NCBI GenBank assembly: GCA_003952965.2
Contig: CM025856.1
Location: 16,699,011-16,763,010 of the forward strand
Length of the DNA stretch: 64,000 nucleotides
Direction of reading: 5' to 3'
Source: Morella rubra
Taxonomy: Eukaryota > Streptophyta > Magnoliopsida > Fagales > Myricaceae
Numbering within the stretch: position 1 is the first letter of the stretch; each line of letters begins with the position of its first letter. Below the pieces are notes generated by a model. The model did no database searches, had not been told where the DNA came from, and saw nothing but the letters and a program-made list of their open reading frames with translations. Both the position numbers and the translations under genes were made by a program. This document shows, piece after piece, positions 35,748 through 47,539 of this stretch.

Positions 35748-37033
35748 TGGCGTCACAGTGGTAAGAGCTTCTGCATTTTTCTCTCTCCTTGCTCTATATG
35801 ATGTGCATTTTTCCCTCTCGTTGCTGTGAACGTTTCTTCAAACAATCTGGTCTCTTTCGTGGGAAGTGTATTTTCTATTTCAGAGACTTTAACTGGATTT
35901 AGTGGCTAGTTTCTTATACTCTTCCCTAGGTTTCGTTGGACTAGTTCTATATAAAGTAATGTGAAATACATATACATAAGTAGTATCTCTTGTGTTGATT
36001 GACAGATATACAAATATGAAAGCACATTCTGTAAGAAGTGTAGACAAGTAACACCATGAGATAGGCAAATAAGCAATTTAAAAAGGATAGGCAAATAAGC
36101 AGCACAAATTTGGCTTGAAATATTCTTTAATAACAGAGACATATCTGTAGGACTCCAAACATTTTATTGCATATGCTAGCAGATATCTCCTATTCATCTT
36201 GGTAAATATTGATCCTATATTGTGAAGAATAACTAATTTCGTCAATAAGCATGATGAGCAGTTACTGAATAGTGCTTGGTATAGTGATGACCTAACTCTT
36301 TTTGAAATGTTTAACTAGTAGCCAATACTAATTCTTTCTAATTGAGTTGTAATGGTTCTGTTTTCTTCATTTTCACATATTTTTTAAGCAATTCACCTGC
36401 ATTGCCAAGTACTGCAAGTTCGGCAACAAGCATAGATGGAGATTCAACTAAAATTCCTATTTGTTACTGTGGAGTTGAATCTTGCCTGAAGACTGCCTAC
36501 ACAGAAGCAAATTTTGGCAGAAGGTTTTTTAGTTGTGTGAACCACAAGGTAATACCTTGTATATGTAGTTTTAGTACGTATGTTTATTATTGCGTTGAAA
36601 TCTTTATACATGATATGAATGCAGTTTGGGAGATCATGGGGTTTTTTATGTGATATCCTCCTATGTGTATCTATGGAAGGAGGGTTTTAAGCCGTATTCG
36701 GGAGAGGCACGAAAGGACACGTGTAGAGATTGAAATAGAGAGTCATCTCAAAACAAAGGAGGATGAGTATGCGAAACGCATTGCAAGGATGGAGGAGGAG
36801 TATGGGAAGCGCATGCAAGGATGGAGGAGGAGTATGCGAAGTGCAGTGCGATGATAGAACACAATATGGCACGGCTACGATTAGAGTTGGTTTCCACAAA
36901 ATATAGTCACGATGATGAGAAGAAATTCTATAGGAGGATGTTGATTTTCTCGTGGGTGTTGATTGTTTTGTTGTTGTTGCCTTCTATGTATGTTACAAAG
37001 AAGGAAGTGGGTGTTTCTCTACCATTGGCACCA
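35748..37033 (+). pseudogene. GRF zinc-finger, coiled-coil, single-membrane-anchor protein, broken
   Basis: Exons 35,748-35,761, 36,389-36,548 and 36,625 onward join with GT/AG introns and matching phase. The product begins MASQCNSPALPSTASSATS, then the GRF zinc finger CYCG-(x4)-C...NFGRRFFSC with a GFF block, a predicted nucleic-acid-binding finger. A charged helical stretch with repeated RMEEEYGKRM follows. A hydrophobic anchor, MLIFSWVLIVLLLLPSMYV, lies near the C terminus and the frame ends at 37,033. Small plant proteins of the At1g43920-like type have this layout and often lie in transposons. Two breaks are seen: a TGA at 36,652 where the family has Trp (FFM-stop-Y), and a frame change within the duplicated GAGGAGGAGTATG block near 36,800. 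Their function in the element is unknown. Confidence 0.75.
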
Positions 37034-37259
37034 TAAAGTGAAGTTTGAATTTGGTCATATAGTTGCCTTGATGATTGGCTTGTATTTTCAACAATATTGA
37101 CATATGTAGTAGTGAGATATGTAAATGGAAATCTATCATTTGTATTGCTGAACATGTAAGTGCCTTCAAAGGCAGTTCTTGAAATTTGTATTGCTACCTA
37201 CCCTGTATGCTATGAATTATTGCTATGTACCTTGTATTGCTATTTTTTTATAATCCATT

Positions 37260-40200
37260 ATCTGATATTAAAAGCGAAATTATAAGATTTGTGTATGTAC
37301 CCGGAGTAAACTACCATAAAGAGAAATGATGAAAAATAAACATCAAACCTAATAAAAGAATTAATCCATTTTTAAAGTCAGCATAAATATCTTCCAGAAA
37401 AATTGTATTCATTAAATACATTTTTTAAAAGACATAATACAAAATAGCTATGACCAGAATAGTGCTAAAAATTTAACCCCCACATATTTATTTTTATATA
37501 TATCTAATAATATATTAATAAAACTACATTAAAAAGAGTCCCAAAGCACCTCTAAAGCCTACTATCTATAATATTACATATTCATAAAAAACTAGTTGTA
37601 GTATCATCTATCCCAATTACCTAAATAGTGTTACTTACATTCACACCTACAAACCTCCAACACAATATGACATATCATCCCTAAACATATTCTCTAACCT
37701 AATAGTTATCATTCTATCTAGAGTTTGCGCAAATCGAAAAACATTCCCAAAACTGAGCCAAGAAATGTTTACGATTAACCCACAATCTTCACTCTTCCCT
37801 GTAGCCTATTAGGTTCATGGTTACTATCGTGATTCAAGACAGACATTATCCATCTACCATCCAAATGAATCGCTACACTGCTGAATTCAAGTGCAACAAT
37901 GACTTAGAGCTAGTAACAACGAATTTTCTCTTTCATTAACTGCTCTCCTAATCTCCATACCGCGAGCGAGCGCGTTGACCAAATCGAAAATGAAACGGAC
38001 TCGTGATGAATCTCTCTTCTTCATAAATCTGCATACAGTGATAACATGTAACTAGATACGCTGAGAATGCATATCTAAGTATTAGTTGTACATTGCAGTT
38101 TTGGTATATTCCGAGAAAGTGATATATTTGAAAGTTTAATATGAATTATTTGTTTTATCTGCCTCCACTTACATAACTCATGCTGACACGAAAAGTTGAA
38201 AACAAAAATACTTCTCTCACCTAATCATACATGAAACATGAATAAAAAACCTGAGCTCTATATAAAGCACCAACTAAAGCAATAATACCATTGGATATCG
38301 AAGAATAAGGTGAGAACACGCACAGAACTACTATGAGTATAGAATACAGCAATATGTAACAAAATCAAGGTATCAGTAAACTCCAGAGACAATTGCAGAG
38401 ATGATCGAGAACGATGGGCGTGAGTTCTTAGATTGCCAATAGATCACAGTCATATAAACAGCCCACCAGCATACACCAACGAGATGTAGATAATTACCGA
38501 GAAATAGACACAAGTGTAACACAATAGACCAAGAATAAGGATGCCTCATACCAAAAGTCGGACGCCCCATAGTAGCTAGGTCAATTCCTGTTAATTTCGT
38601 AGATGTCATATGCTCCTATTCCTAATAGAGTAGTATTTTCGTCTCATCACTATGGTAAACCCGATCTAGGCAAGCAAAGAAAGAACGATTAATTATGAAG
38701 AGGGATGCAAGTTACAAAATGTGACACAATTTAAAGAAAACGTTTACCTGTCCACCCAATAATAGAACGTCTATGTGGATTAGCTACAAGGGAGAAGAAT
38801 GAAATTAAGAATTAAGATTGCCGAAAATAGATATACTGAAGGGACTAGTGATCAATATAATTACTATAGCCTCACGTAAATGACCTGAACTTAATGCTGA
38901 AAATTTTCCAACCCTCCGAAACCGATCGTGCACGTATCCTCTTGCGTCAAAAGGCCCAAGCAGTAGCGAACCAGCTGCTGTGTCGAAAAGATTGCCGACA
39001 TGACCTTCCTTAACGATTAAAACGAAAGATACAAGGTTACGGTTTGACATGCCGAGTTTACCAAGCTGATTCTGCCGTCCGCGGAGGGAGCAATGGCTGC
39101 GAGAAGGCGAAGTAGAAATGTGAGATGCTTTCCAGGCTGAGTTGTGCTGTGGTGTCTAGAGGGAGAGGCGGACGAGATCTTTTGATCTGCATGACGAGCT
39201 GGATGTGGCACCTCGAAACTCGGATCACAGAGGAGAAAGCGTTATTCAAAAGTACAAAAGTAGAGATGTGTGATGGCGAAATAGATCAAAAGATAAAAAA
39301 AATTCAAGACTGTTAGCACTAGACCATTAAGTTTCATAACAACAACACAGTAAAACGCCTTCCGTGCTATACTGTCCAAGCTTCGAAGACTGCGGAGGCT
39401 CAGGAAGTTGCCTCATGCGCATTAGCAAATGGGGTAACAGAAACGTGTCACTCACTCAGTAGAGGCCTGTGTAAGTCTACAAAAGCTACTACTTGTCTCA
39501 GAAAATCAGAAGGCATGAATCCTAGAGAGAGAAGTGGGGGGGATGGAGCGCGCACAGGGAGGCTTAAGTGTTAGTTGGACGTGAATGAAGGTGAAAGTGA
39601 AGTGCGGAGCAATGTGGAGAAGCTTAGCTGCGGATAAGAGGCTGTAGAGCTTTGCTGCATTAGCTCATCTATGAAGAGGCAAGAGGAGATTAAACGAGAA
39701 CGATTGTAGGAAAACGAAAAAAAGACAGGTAAGAAAATAAAACGAATGAACCAAGCATTAGAAGAATAACGTATATCAAAAGTACAATACACGAGAATAA
39801 AAGAATAAGAGAGGCAGTCAACAGGTACGAGGAGACACAAACCAAAAAGAGTTTAAAGGTCAGATATAGTGGAAAATGTAAATAATGACAATGAAAGAAA
39901 TTAATAAATAATGTAATAGATAGAAAAATGAAATAAGGAAGTAGCGGAAAAAAAAATAATAAAAAAATAAAAAAAAAATATCTAAAAAAAAAAAAAAAAA
40001 GATTATAATTAATATAATTACAAAAAAAAAAAATAAATTAAAAACTAAAAAATAAAATATTATCTAAAATACACACTAAAACACTAAAACAAAAAAATCA
40101 ACAGAACAAAATAACACATATACTTATTTTCAAAAAAAATAACCCATAAAAAACTTCTTCATATTTTCTGAACATTCCACCACCAAAAACAAACACCAAA

Positions 40201-43120
40201 AAAACAAACAAATATAAACACACCAACCCACCAAAATTAAAATACCACCACCCCCATAACAAACCACACACAAACACTACCACCAACGGTCCAAAAAAAA
40301 AAAACACACAAAACAAAAAAAAAAAAAAAAAACAATTAAAAATAAAAAAAAACAAAAACAAAAAATAAAAAAAAAACCAACAAAAACTAAAAAAAAAAAC
40401 ACAAATAAAAAAAAAATAATACAAAAAAAAAAAAAAAAAAGCAAAATATAAAAAAAACAAAAAAAATAAAAAAAAATAAGACAACAAAAAAAATAACAAG
40501 AAAAAAAAAACAAAAAACAAACCAAAAAACCCAAACACAAAAAAAAAAAAAAAACACATTCAAATAAAAAATAAAAAAAAAAACCCAAAAAAACCATATA
40601 TTATTAACGAAAAAAAAAAACTAAACTAATTTAACTCAATAATATGTTTAGCCAAGTAAAAAAAGAAAAAAACCCAAAAGAAAAATCACACCCGGTATCA
40701 ACCAAAAAAATTCGATATTAACAACTGTGGCTTATTCCACAAGATAAGAAAAAATTACCCAATTAATAGCACCATTAACCACCAAGTAAAAAAATTCTCT
40801 AAACTATAATATATTATAATTAATGAACCGAATCACCACCAAACGACATCATACGTCCAAGCTCTAGAATCTTGCTCAGACCCATTGCAAATTATCACTC
40901 AAATCGAACTAACAAATCGCTGCGGCAGCAGCAATACACTCATGCGCACATCAAGACGTACCTCAATATGTACTCGACTACTATCTCTCCTATACACGTA
41001 CCCTATAGTATTCGTGCCAGCTTGCTTCTACATTCCTTTACACGCTCATGGCTACTCCACCTCGTCATACGCTATGACCAATTATCTTCTTCAAGGTCAT
41101 ACTGCCTCTCCTTCCAAACTTCTTAGAACTTCCATGGTAGGAGGATACCAATGGATCGTAGACTAGTCCGATCCATTCTCTGTCTTAGCCACTATAGAAC
41201 CTAGACATTCATACTTAAACATCAGCAATGTACATGTTCGCTTAACTACACAGTCCTCCGTAGTACCTCTGGGTATGCCGCCAATGCCTAACACAGGGCC
41301 CTATGGCAGAGAATGCTGAGGACTTGGAATTCCGTCAATTATCCCACTTCGGCAACACACATCTTCTAAAGCGTAGAGTGAACCACAAAACCTGTTAGCC
41401 ATCGTCTGCTGATCCACTAGGAACAACATTGACCACGCATATGTTGAAAGCAAGTGACAAGATCTCTTCGGCATGCAAGCCTCATACGTTCTCTCTATTA
41501 TTATGCAGTAAGGGACAGATTGATCACTTTGTACCCTAGCCCCTTGTATTGCCATTCGAAACCCTTTAATAAATCTATAATGTACGATACGCATCAACTA
41601 TTTCCAGATCAATCTAAGTCGAAACAACTAAATCTATATGTTCTATGTCACTCGCAGCTTTCCAGATGACGAATTTAAGCACTCAGACAATAGTTCACTA
41701 GAAATGTCATAAATTTCACGAATCTGATTAACAGTGACGCTCGATTTGACCATGATCATCTATTCTAGCTGTCGATTAAAGCCACTTTCCATACTCTTCG
41801 TGTCGACATGACCTCCATCACTTCAGTATGATCAGCTGTGACAAAACTTTCATCTATTTTCATATCCGAATGTATCTAGATATAGTTATGATCGCTCATA
41901 AACTCTTTTCAAAAGCGCCGTCCGGTATTGTACCAAAATTCCTGTTAATCTGGTTTAGCAACAGTGCGTTTTATGCATATTCGGTTGTGCTTAGCGACTG
42001 GTGGCTATTAATTGCAACTCACTATGCCTCGAAAGCAGAGATCAGTCCCTACACATAACCTATATTGAGATATGCGGAGTAAAAATTGACAATTTATGCA
42101 TCGTAGAATTTAATAAAGTTTGAAGTACATAATTGTGATTTAACAAGCAAGTTTTCCATTCCTCTTTAACGATCGATAATAAATGTCCAGTGCACATAAA
42201 TGCGGTTGACCAAGTTCGCCGATTCAAAGAGTCCATAGAAACCAATCTCCAATCTGACTCCAGCTACACCCACCAGCTTTGCATAGCTGTACATTATTTA
42301 TCTGTTTGATTCTTTGTCAGAGAGTAGTGTAAGTTTATTATGAGCTCAATTTCCGACTGCTCCCATGTCATATAATACTACCCATATCAGAGGTCCATCA
42401 TTCATATAGTGTTGCGTCAAAACCCACTTATAAAGAAACTTGTTTCATCGTGCCAGCGTAACAACCATTCGCTGGAACGTGTAAAGGTGTCGACTCGGGA
42501 GTATCTCATCTCCACACGAACATTACTAGTATGCAACTCCTCTGGTCTAGATTCCCTACAACGTCTATTACCTTCGCCATATGTTCCTCACAAACACCTC
42601 ATAACTATCTGAATTGTCTCTGCCAAAATCTCTGCCAAGTGCCGCTCTCCTAATAGACGCGCTAGCATATGCCTTGATCAATCTTTCACATATCCACCAG
42701 CAAGATAAAAGGCTGTGACAGGCTATGAAAAATGCCTTCAACGAATATGTTAGTAGTATAAGATCCTTGCGCTCCATACTAGTCTCGACTCCTATCATAC
42801 TTTCCTATGGCATTGCACGCGATGGTTAGTCACACTGTAACACGTGCATTATCTGAGAGTAACTTCTCGCCTTTCTATCGCACCTTATAAACTTTATGAC
42901 TTCACACCTCGTGCATCTCTGCAGAGATAGTATCACCTTATACAATATCTCAATATTCATGGTAACTATAATATTTCCCAATCCGTCTTAATACCTGAAT
43001 GAGGATGTTGGCTAATAACTTTCTCCAACGACACAGCTTACTTAAAAATAAACATCCTGCCATTATGATGCGAGAAACCCTTCATTCCCAAGCTTCAACA
43101 ACCACCCAAGTCTGAATATA
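37260..43120. other. interior of the 10.3-kb element, no content recognised
   Basis: No transposase, host gene or known element could be read on either strand. Composition changes in blocks: poor in G at about 37.5-37.9 kb, A-and-G-rich at 39.5-39.9 kb, nearly only A and C at 40.1-40.6 kb, then rich in C and T to 43.1 kb. Frames stay short and overlap on opposite strands. The MULE transposase expected between the two flanking genes is not visible; it may be deleted, decayed or replaced, or the block may be poorly assembled. Confidence 0.5.
39940..40620 (+). repeat. low-complexity tract almost free of G
   Basis: The plus strand consists of A, with scattered C, few T and only a handful of G, including many runs of 8 or more A. 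It is not a regular microsatellite. The long minus-strand frames it creates are strings of Phe, Leu and Val and are not taken as genes. It could be real low-complexity DNA or a sequencing or gap-filling artefact. Confidence 0.8.
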
Positions 43121-43125
43121 CCGTG

Positions 43126-43984
43126 TTAACTCCAAGGTCCAGGGTACGCTTCAGGTAGACTATTGATCACATCATCCTCTGCCTCAGTAACTTTGGGAGA
43201 CTCCAAAACATCGCTTCTTCCAATATCCGAGACACTATCTGCAGCACAAAATAAACAGTTATATTGTATAGTAAAATGAGCAAAAAAAAAAACTTTACAA
43301 TAAAAATCATACAAAAAATAAGTACCATCGCTGATACATTCTTCAGTGATTGGCTGCTTTCCTTTAGATGGGTCGCGAGGAATTTCAGATGGTCCTCATC
43401 ACCTCCATCGTCACCTCCATCACACCTCCATCAGGCGCTAAAAAAACTGTCACCAGAATCATCACCTCCATCAGCCCCACTAGAGGTATGACCTCCAGCA
43501 GAAGAAGGTCCTGCACCGTCATTACGAACGGTGGCCACCTCAACGTCAAAAAGCTCATCATCGCTGCTAAGGACTTGATTCCAAAACGGATCATTCATCC
43601 CTAATCTATGTCTCTCACGTTCTTCAACACCTTCTGCAACATCCTCCCCATTCAGCTCACCCTCTGGAATTTCACTGAATGAAACTAAGTACAGCACCAC
43701 AACAGCTTCTCCCGCATGACACCTCACCATTGCCAGAACGTCATGATCAGATGACACAAGGACAACACCATCATCGAGAGTTTTCCCTGGCTGCTTGTAG
43801 TAGATCAGGTCACCAGGCTTATATCATATGCTTTCACAATATCCTCCAGTTCAAAAAATGACAAGCAATCTGCATCATATGCTTCGTCATACACCGACAC
43901 ATCTTCACCCACGTAAGAACACCCGAAGTTCCTACTAAATCTACCGCCATAGTGCACCTCAAATAGAAGAAACTCAGATGGCAT
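43126..43984 (-). pseudogene. PB1-like N-terminal part of a Mutator-type ORF, broken
   Basis: Exon 1 (43,984-43,326) begins MPSEFLLFEVHYGGRFSRNF, then YVGEDVSVYDEAYDADCLSF and FELEDIVKAYD. This is the PB1-like domain that opens many plant Mutator-family proteins. One base appears missing near 43,820, after which the frame continues KPGDLIYYKQPGKTLDDGV and SSDHDVLAMVRCHAGEAVV. An acidic linker follows (SSDDELFDVEVATV; GGDDGGDEDH), with another frame change near 43,440, then KGKQPITEECISD before a GT donor. Exon 2 (43,238-43,126) adds SVSDIGRSDVLESPKVTEAE and ends in TAA after PGPWS. The length is about 270 codons, far shorter than a full transposase, so the DDE and SWIM parts are missing. It could be an accessory protein or a truncated transposase. 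Confidence 0.7.
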
Positions 43985-44002
43985 GTTAAGAATTTATAAA
44001 GC

Positions 44003-44340
44003 ACCACACCTGCCAGAAATAAAACACACTGGGTTAGTATATAAATTTCAGATCACATTGCGAAATGTAAAACTATATAAAAAATTAAATTAAGCTCACC
44101 TTAAACAATGGATAAGTCTATAAATGCCCCACAGAGCAGTACTCCCAATTGTGCAATTATAAGCAACACACCTGCCAGGTAAAATAAAACACTGGGTTAG
44201 TCTATAAAATTCAGATCACATTGTGAAATATCCTATTTGATTCCCCCCCATAAGTTTGGAAAGAAACAAAATGCTGGAATACTACTAGAACAATGTTTCA
44301 GAATAAACAAGATATCCTATTTGATTCCCCCCATTAGTAG
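44003..44340. repeat. pair of diverged 70-bp direct repeats inside the 10.3-kb element
   Basis: CACACCTGCCAG...CACTGGGTTAGT...TTCAGATCACATTG occurs near 44,006-44,065 and again near 44,166-44,225. Nearby, ATATCCTATTTGATTCCCCC is repeated near 44,228 and 44,311. These are local duplications upstream of the PB1-like gene. Confidence 0.7.
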
Positions 44341-44887
44341 AGGAATATTAGCTTAATTCATTAATTATACCTCCAATATATGGCATTTCCTGACTCCCAT
44401 AACAGGAAGGTTCAATGTTCAATACCATACCATAACAGAAGAATGAATTATAAAACAAATAACTCATATCAGCAGTACTCTAGAATTCTAGCTGGTAGGT
44501 TGACATATAATAAAGGACCTAATGTTGCTGAATTAAATACATTATGTTAATCCATCCTGAACTGAACCTGTTATCAACCCTAACCAGACCCACATATAAT
44601 TAGGCTAGTATATTGTTGCAAAATTAGGAAAAACTACGGGGAGACATCTTCACCCACGTAACATAAAAATAAGTGTATTAAAATTCAGCACACATCCAGT
44701 AAAGTATAAAAATAAAACAACAGACAGGGTAGGAGCTTAGTGCATCGACCATAAACATTAAAATAAGTGCACTTGTGGTGGGAAAGCAACTTGTGCAGTT
44801 TTTTTATCTGCAGAACGTGAACAAAAGAGACCCACGTGCTTTTGAAAAGGTAAACAAAAAACATATACAGATTACATTATGGGTTAT

Positions 44888-45130
44888 GGACCACTTCGGC
44901 AAACCAATATTGAGTGAAAATGTAAGCCCGACACCAGGGGACCACAGGAAAGCAGGACCACTTCGGCAAACCAAAATTCCACTTCGGCAAACCAATATTG
45001 AGTGAAAAGTAAGCCCGACACCAAGGGACCACATTGAGCAATAAACAAGAAGACCGACACTAGGGGACCACAGGAAAGCAAGACCACTTCGGCAAACCAA
45101 AATTCCACACAGAGAAGACAAATTCCACCC
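44888..45130. repeat. tandem array with CCACTTCGGCAAACCAA units
   Basis: Four copies of CCACTTCGGCAAACCAA lie near 44,890, 44,958, 44,980 and 45,083, mixed with repeats of AAGCCCGACACCAGGGGACC and AGGAAAGCAGGACCAC. The array lies just inside the right inverted repeat, between it and the PB1-like gene. Such subterminal repeats are known in several DNA transposons as transposase-binding sites; that role here is inference. Confidence 0.8.
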
Positions 45131-45459
45131 GAAGAAGACAAATTCTACGATTCAATACTATTTATGCATGCAAGTCACTTAAAAATGCGCTACCCTTGCA
45201 AAACCACATCTACAACGCGAAAACCCTAAAATCAGAAGAACTCATCTTCAAAAAATCAGAAGAAGCCCATTGCATACCTTTAGCAAAGTTTAATTGATGA
45301 TTATTGCTCAACAGATGCGAAATGCTCAGCGCCGAAGACCTTGCCCTGGTAAGTTCGAGTGTTGAGTTAAGTTCGAGTGTTGTTAAGTGCAAATGGAGAA
45401 CTGTCGGGAGGGGAAATAGATTTGGGTTAAGTGTTGGAGGGAGGAAATCGAGTCTTCGA

Positions 45460-45669
45460 GAATAATGAGGGCAAAACGGGGAGAAAATTTTTAAGTGCCT
45501 GGCGTGAACGGCACGTGCGCTTAATACTGTCAGTCTTAACGGAGAAATTGGCTTCGGGGTGGCAATCGACAGAAATCAGAAGTTTAGGGGCCCAATGTTA
45601 CGAAATCAAGACAAGAGGGTACAAAGTGTCAGGTACCCCATAGTTCAAGGGTGCAAAGTGTAATTTCCC
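45460..45669 (-). repeat. right terminal inverted repeat of the 10.3-kb element
   Basis: The reverse complement matches 35,391-35,600 over its whole length with small differences, such as ACGTGCCGTTCACGCC against ATGTGCCGTCCACGTG. It ends in TAATTTCCC followed by a run of ten A. Confidence 0.92.
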
Positions 45670-45679
45670 AAAAAAAAAA

Positions 45680-46600
45680 TTACAGAAAATTTGAACTTAG
45701 TTTGTTTTCTGAAAAATAATAGAACTTTACAATTGACTTGAAAATTTTTTACTTTGACCTTATTTTCAAGTACTTACTAAATATCCAAAAATAAATAAAA
45801 TAAATTATAATTTTACAAGCAAACAAACGCACCCTTAAATTTGTTTGGAGCGAGTGAGACTACTTTCTTATCCGTGCTATGTCACCTGCAAACGAGATCT
45901 TAAATGATTGTTCACGATTTTATCTGTTTGTCCTGCAGCAAGAAAGTAATACACTTACTTAACCCGAAAAAAGAAAGTAATACACTCTTCTCTTTTTGCC
46001 TTTTTAATGCTTTCTTATTAAAAAACCACTGATCCTTTTTTTTTTTTGCAAATGATCTGTCTATCCTATTCAGAAAAAAAAAATCTGATTAATCATTTCA
46101 TTTCAGAATAGGAATGCAAAATCAAAAGAAAGAGGTCTTTGGAATTGAAGAAAAAAAAAAAGGTCTAGTGTAAGTTTTTTTTTTTTAAAAAAAAAATAAT
46201 TTTTTTTAAAACTTCCACCATTGACAATTTGACATCAAAAGAGCAATTAACAAAAAAAAAGAAAAAAACTGAAGATATGATTAAAACCTCACACCCATTT
46301 AAACGGAGCGGATTATATCGACATAGGTAAGAAAGAAAATTAAATATTACAGAGTAATCTTATTTGCTTAGGTAGATATGCTCTTGTCCATGAATCACAT
46401 CTAGACAACTAGACTGAGGGCAAATTGACACAAATGTGCGCAACTTAGGGTCGTACTATATGGTTAGGGTTCTACTGTATGTGTATATATATATATATTT
46501 TTCATTATGTCATTTTAGTGTGTAGACACTTATGACGCCATCCCTCTATTCCTTACTTTAATGATTCCACTGCAATTTGGACAGAAGCCGCTGCTCTTAC
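45680..46600. other. AT-rich intergenic DNA
   Basis: I see no gene. The sequence GCAAACAAACGCACCC at 45,819-45,834 resembles the outer end of a Tourist-type MITE, but the other end was not found. Several A or T runs of 8 to 10 occur at 46.0-46.3 kb. Confidence 0.35.
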
Positions 46601-46639
46601 CTTAAGAAAAATTTGAAAGTGAGGTTTTTTGTAATAATT

Positions 46640-47520
46640 TATAAAATAATATATTTAAATATAAAATAATTAATATAATTTAGTTAAAGCTTATTCTTTT
46701 GTCTTTTTGATATGCAAAATTATTTATCAAAATTTTGTATTTCAGATTTGTTAATATATCATTTTGAAGTAATAATATGTCTATTTCATTTATCATTTTT
46801 GTAATAATTTATTTACAAGTATTGTCAATAATATTCTATAAACAATACTTAAATTTGACAAAGGGTTCTTAATCTTTTTATAGGTTAATATTTCAACTGG
46901 AGTATAAGTCTCTATTCTTAAAATCTCTTAACATTTTTAATTCTAAAAAAAAAATCTAAACCATCAATATCAACATGATCTTCATGTTTTTAAATATTTC
47001 AATTTGGCTTCATCCAAAGATTTTAACCTTCTCAAATTAAATAAAAAATAAAAAATATTTTTAGAAATTGTTGAAATCTATTTTCAATTGAGGAAATAGC
47101 TTGATCTACTATATGAATAAAATAATTAGCTCTAAATGATTCTTCTACTAATATTATGCCACTATCAATCTTTGAATCAATTGGCAACTAATTTTAAGGA
47201 GACTTTATAGGGTTAGTTTTATAGGCTTTCATTTGAATCAATTGGTAATTAATATCCTTTAAATAAGAGGCCGGTAGATCACTTATGGCTTTAATTAAGG
47301 AGATTTTATAAACAGCTACAAAAGTGAAGAGTTAATGACTTCCAGGTTCAATAGGTCTCTTTTTAAAATAAAAAATTAACTAAAACTTTATACAAATCAA
47401 TATAGTTTTTTTTAAAATTTTGAGTCTTTAACATTAAACATTCATTTAATAGACTTATTGAGGCAAATTTTAAATTGGAGGCCTTCCTATTTTGAGTGCC
47501 TTGGGCAACCCCTAGGCTAC
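46640..47520 (-). mobile_element. hAT transposon fragment with transposase remnant
   Basis: On the minus strand the right end begins CCTAGGGGTTGCCCAAGGC and continues like the left end of the copy at 13.2 kb. Farther in (47,100-46,870) the reading gives VDQAISSIENRFQQFLK, then KHEDHVDIDGLDFFLELKML. This is a recognised block of the plant hAT transposase with TTF-type finger, DUF4371 and hAT dimer domains. Near 46,780-46,700 comes NDILTNLKYKILINNFAYQK, resembling its extreme C terminus. The conserved SAERSFS block between them is absent, and stops and frame changes are frequent. It is an internally deleted, dead copy. Confidence 0.75.
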
Positions 47521-47539
47521 TTATAACTAGATGTTGCAT

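Larger units (their letters stand above)
35391..45669. mobile_element. 10.3-kb element with 210-bp terminal inverted repeats, Mutator-like
   Basis: The first 210 bases are repeated inverted at the other end with about 90 percent identity by eye (my estimate). The outer ends read GGGAAAATTACACTTTACAC and, reversed, GGGAAATTACACTTTGCAC. Both ends abut a run of A (9 on the left, 10 on the right), compatible with the 9-bp duplication Mutator elements make, though a homopolymer is weak proof. Inside, a GRF zinc-finger gene lies at the left and a PB1-like acidic gene at the right, converging. Both protein types are common inside plant DNA transposons. I found no MuDR/MULE transposase catalytic block or SWIM finger. 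The middle (37.3-43.1 kb) has no recognisable content. The family call is inferred from arm length, the possible duplication and cargo. Confidence 0.75.

Noticed and set aside
40098-40597. Two long minus-strand frames of 153 and 106 codons
   Set aside because: They are strings of Phe, Leu and Val produced by the A-rich, G-free tract; both overlap and neither has any domain.
44804-45141. Minus-strand frames of 105 and 85 codons with repeated LVCRSG
   Set aside because: They are direct products of the CCACTTCGGCAAACC tandem repeats.
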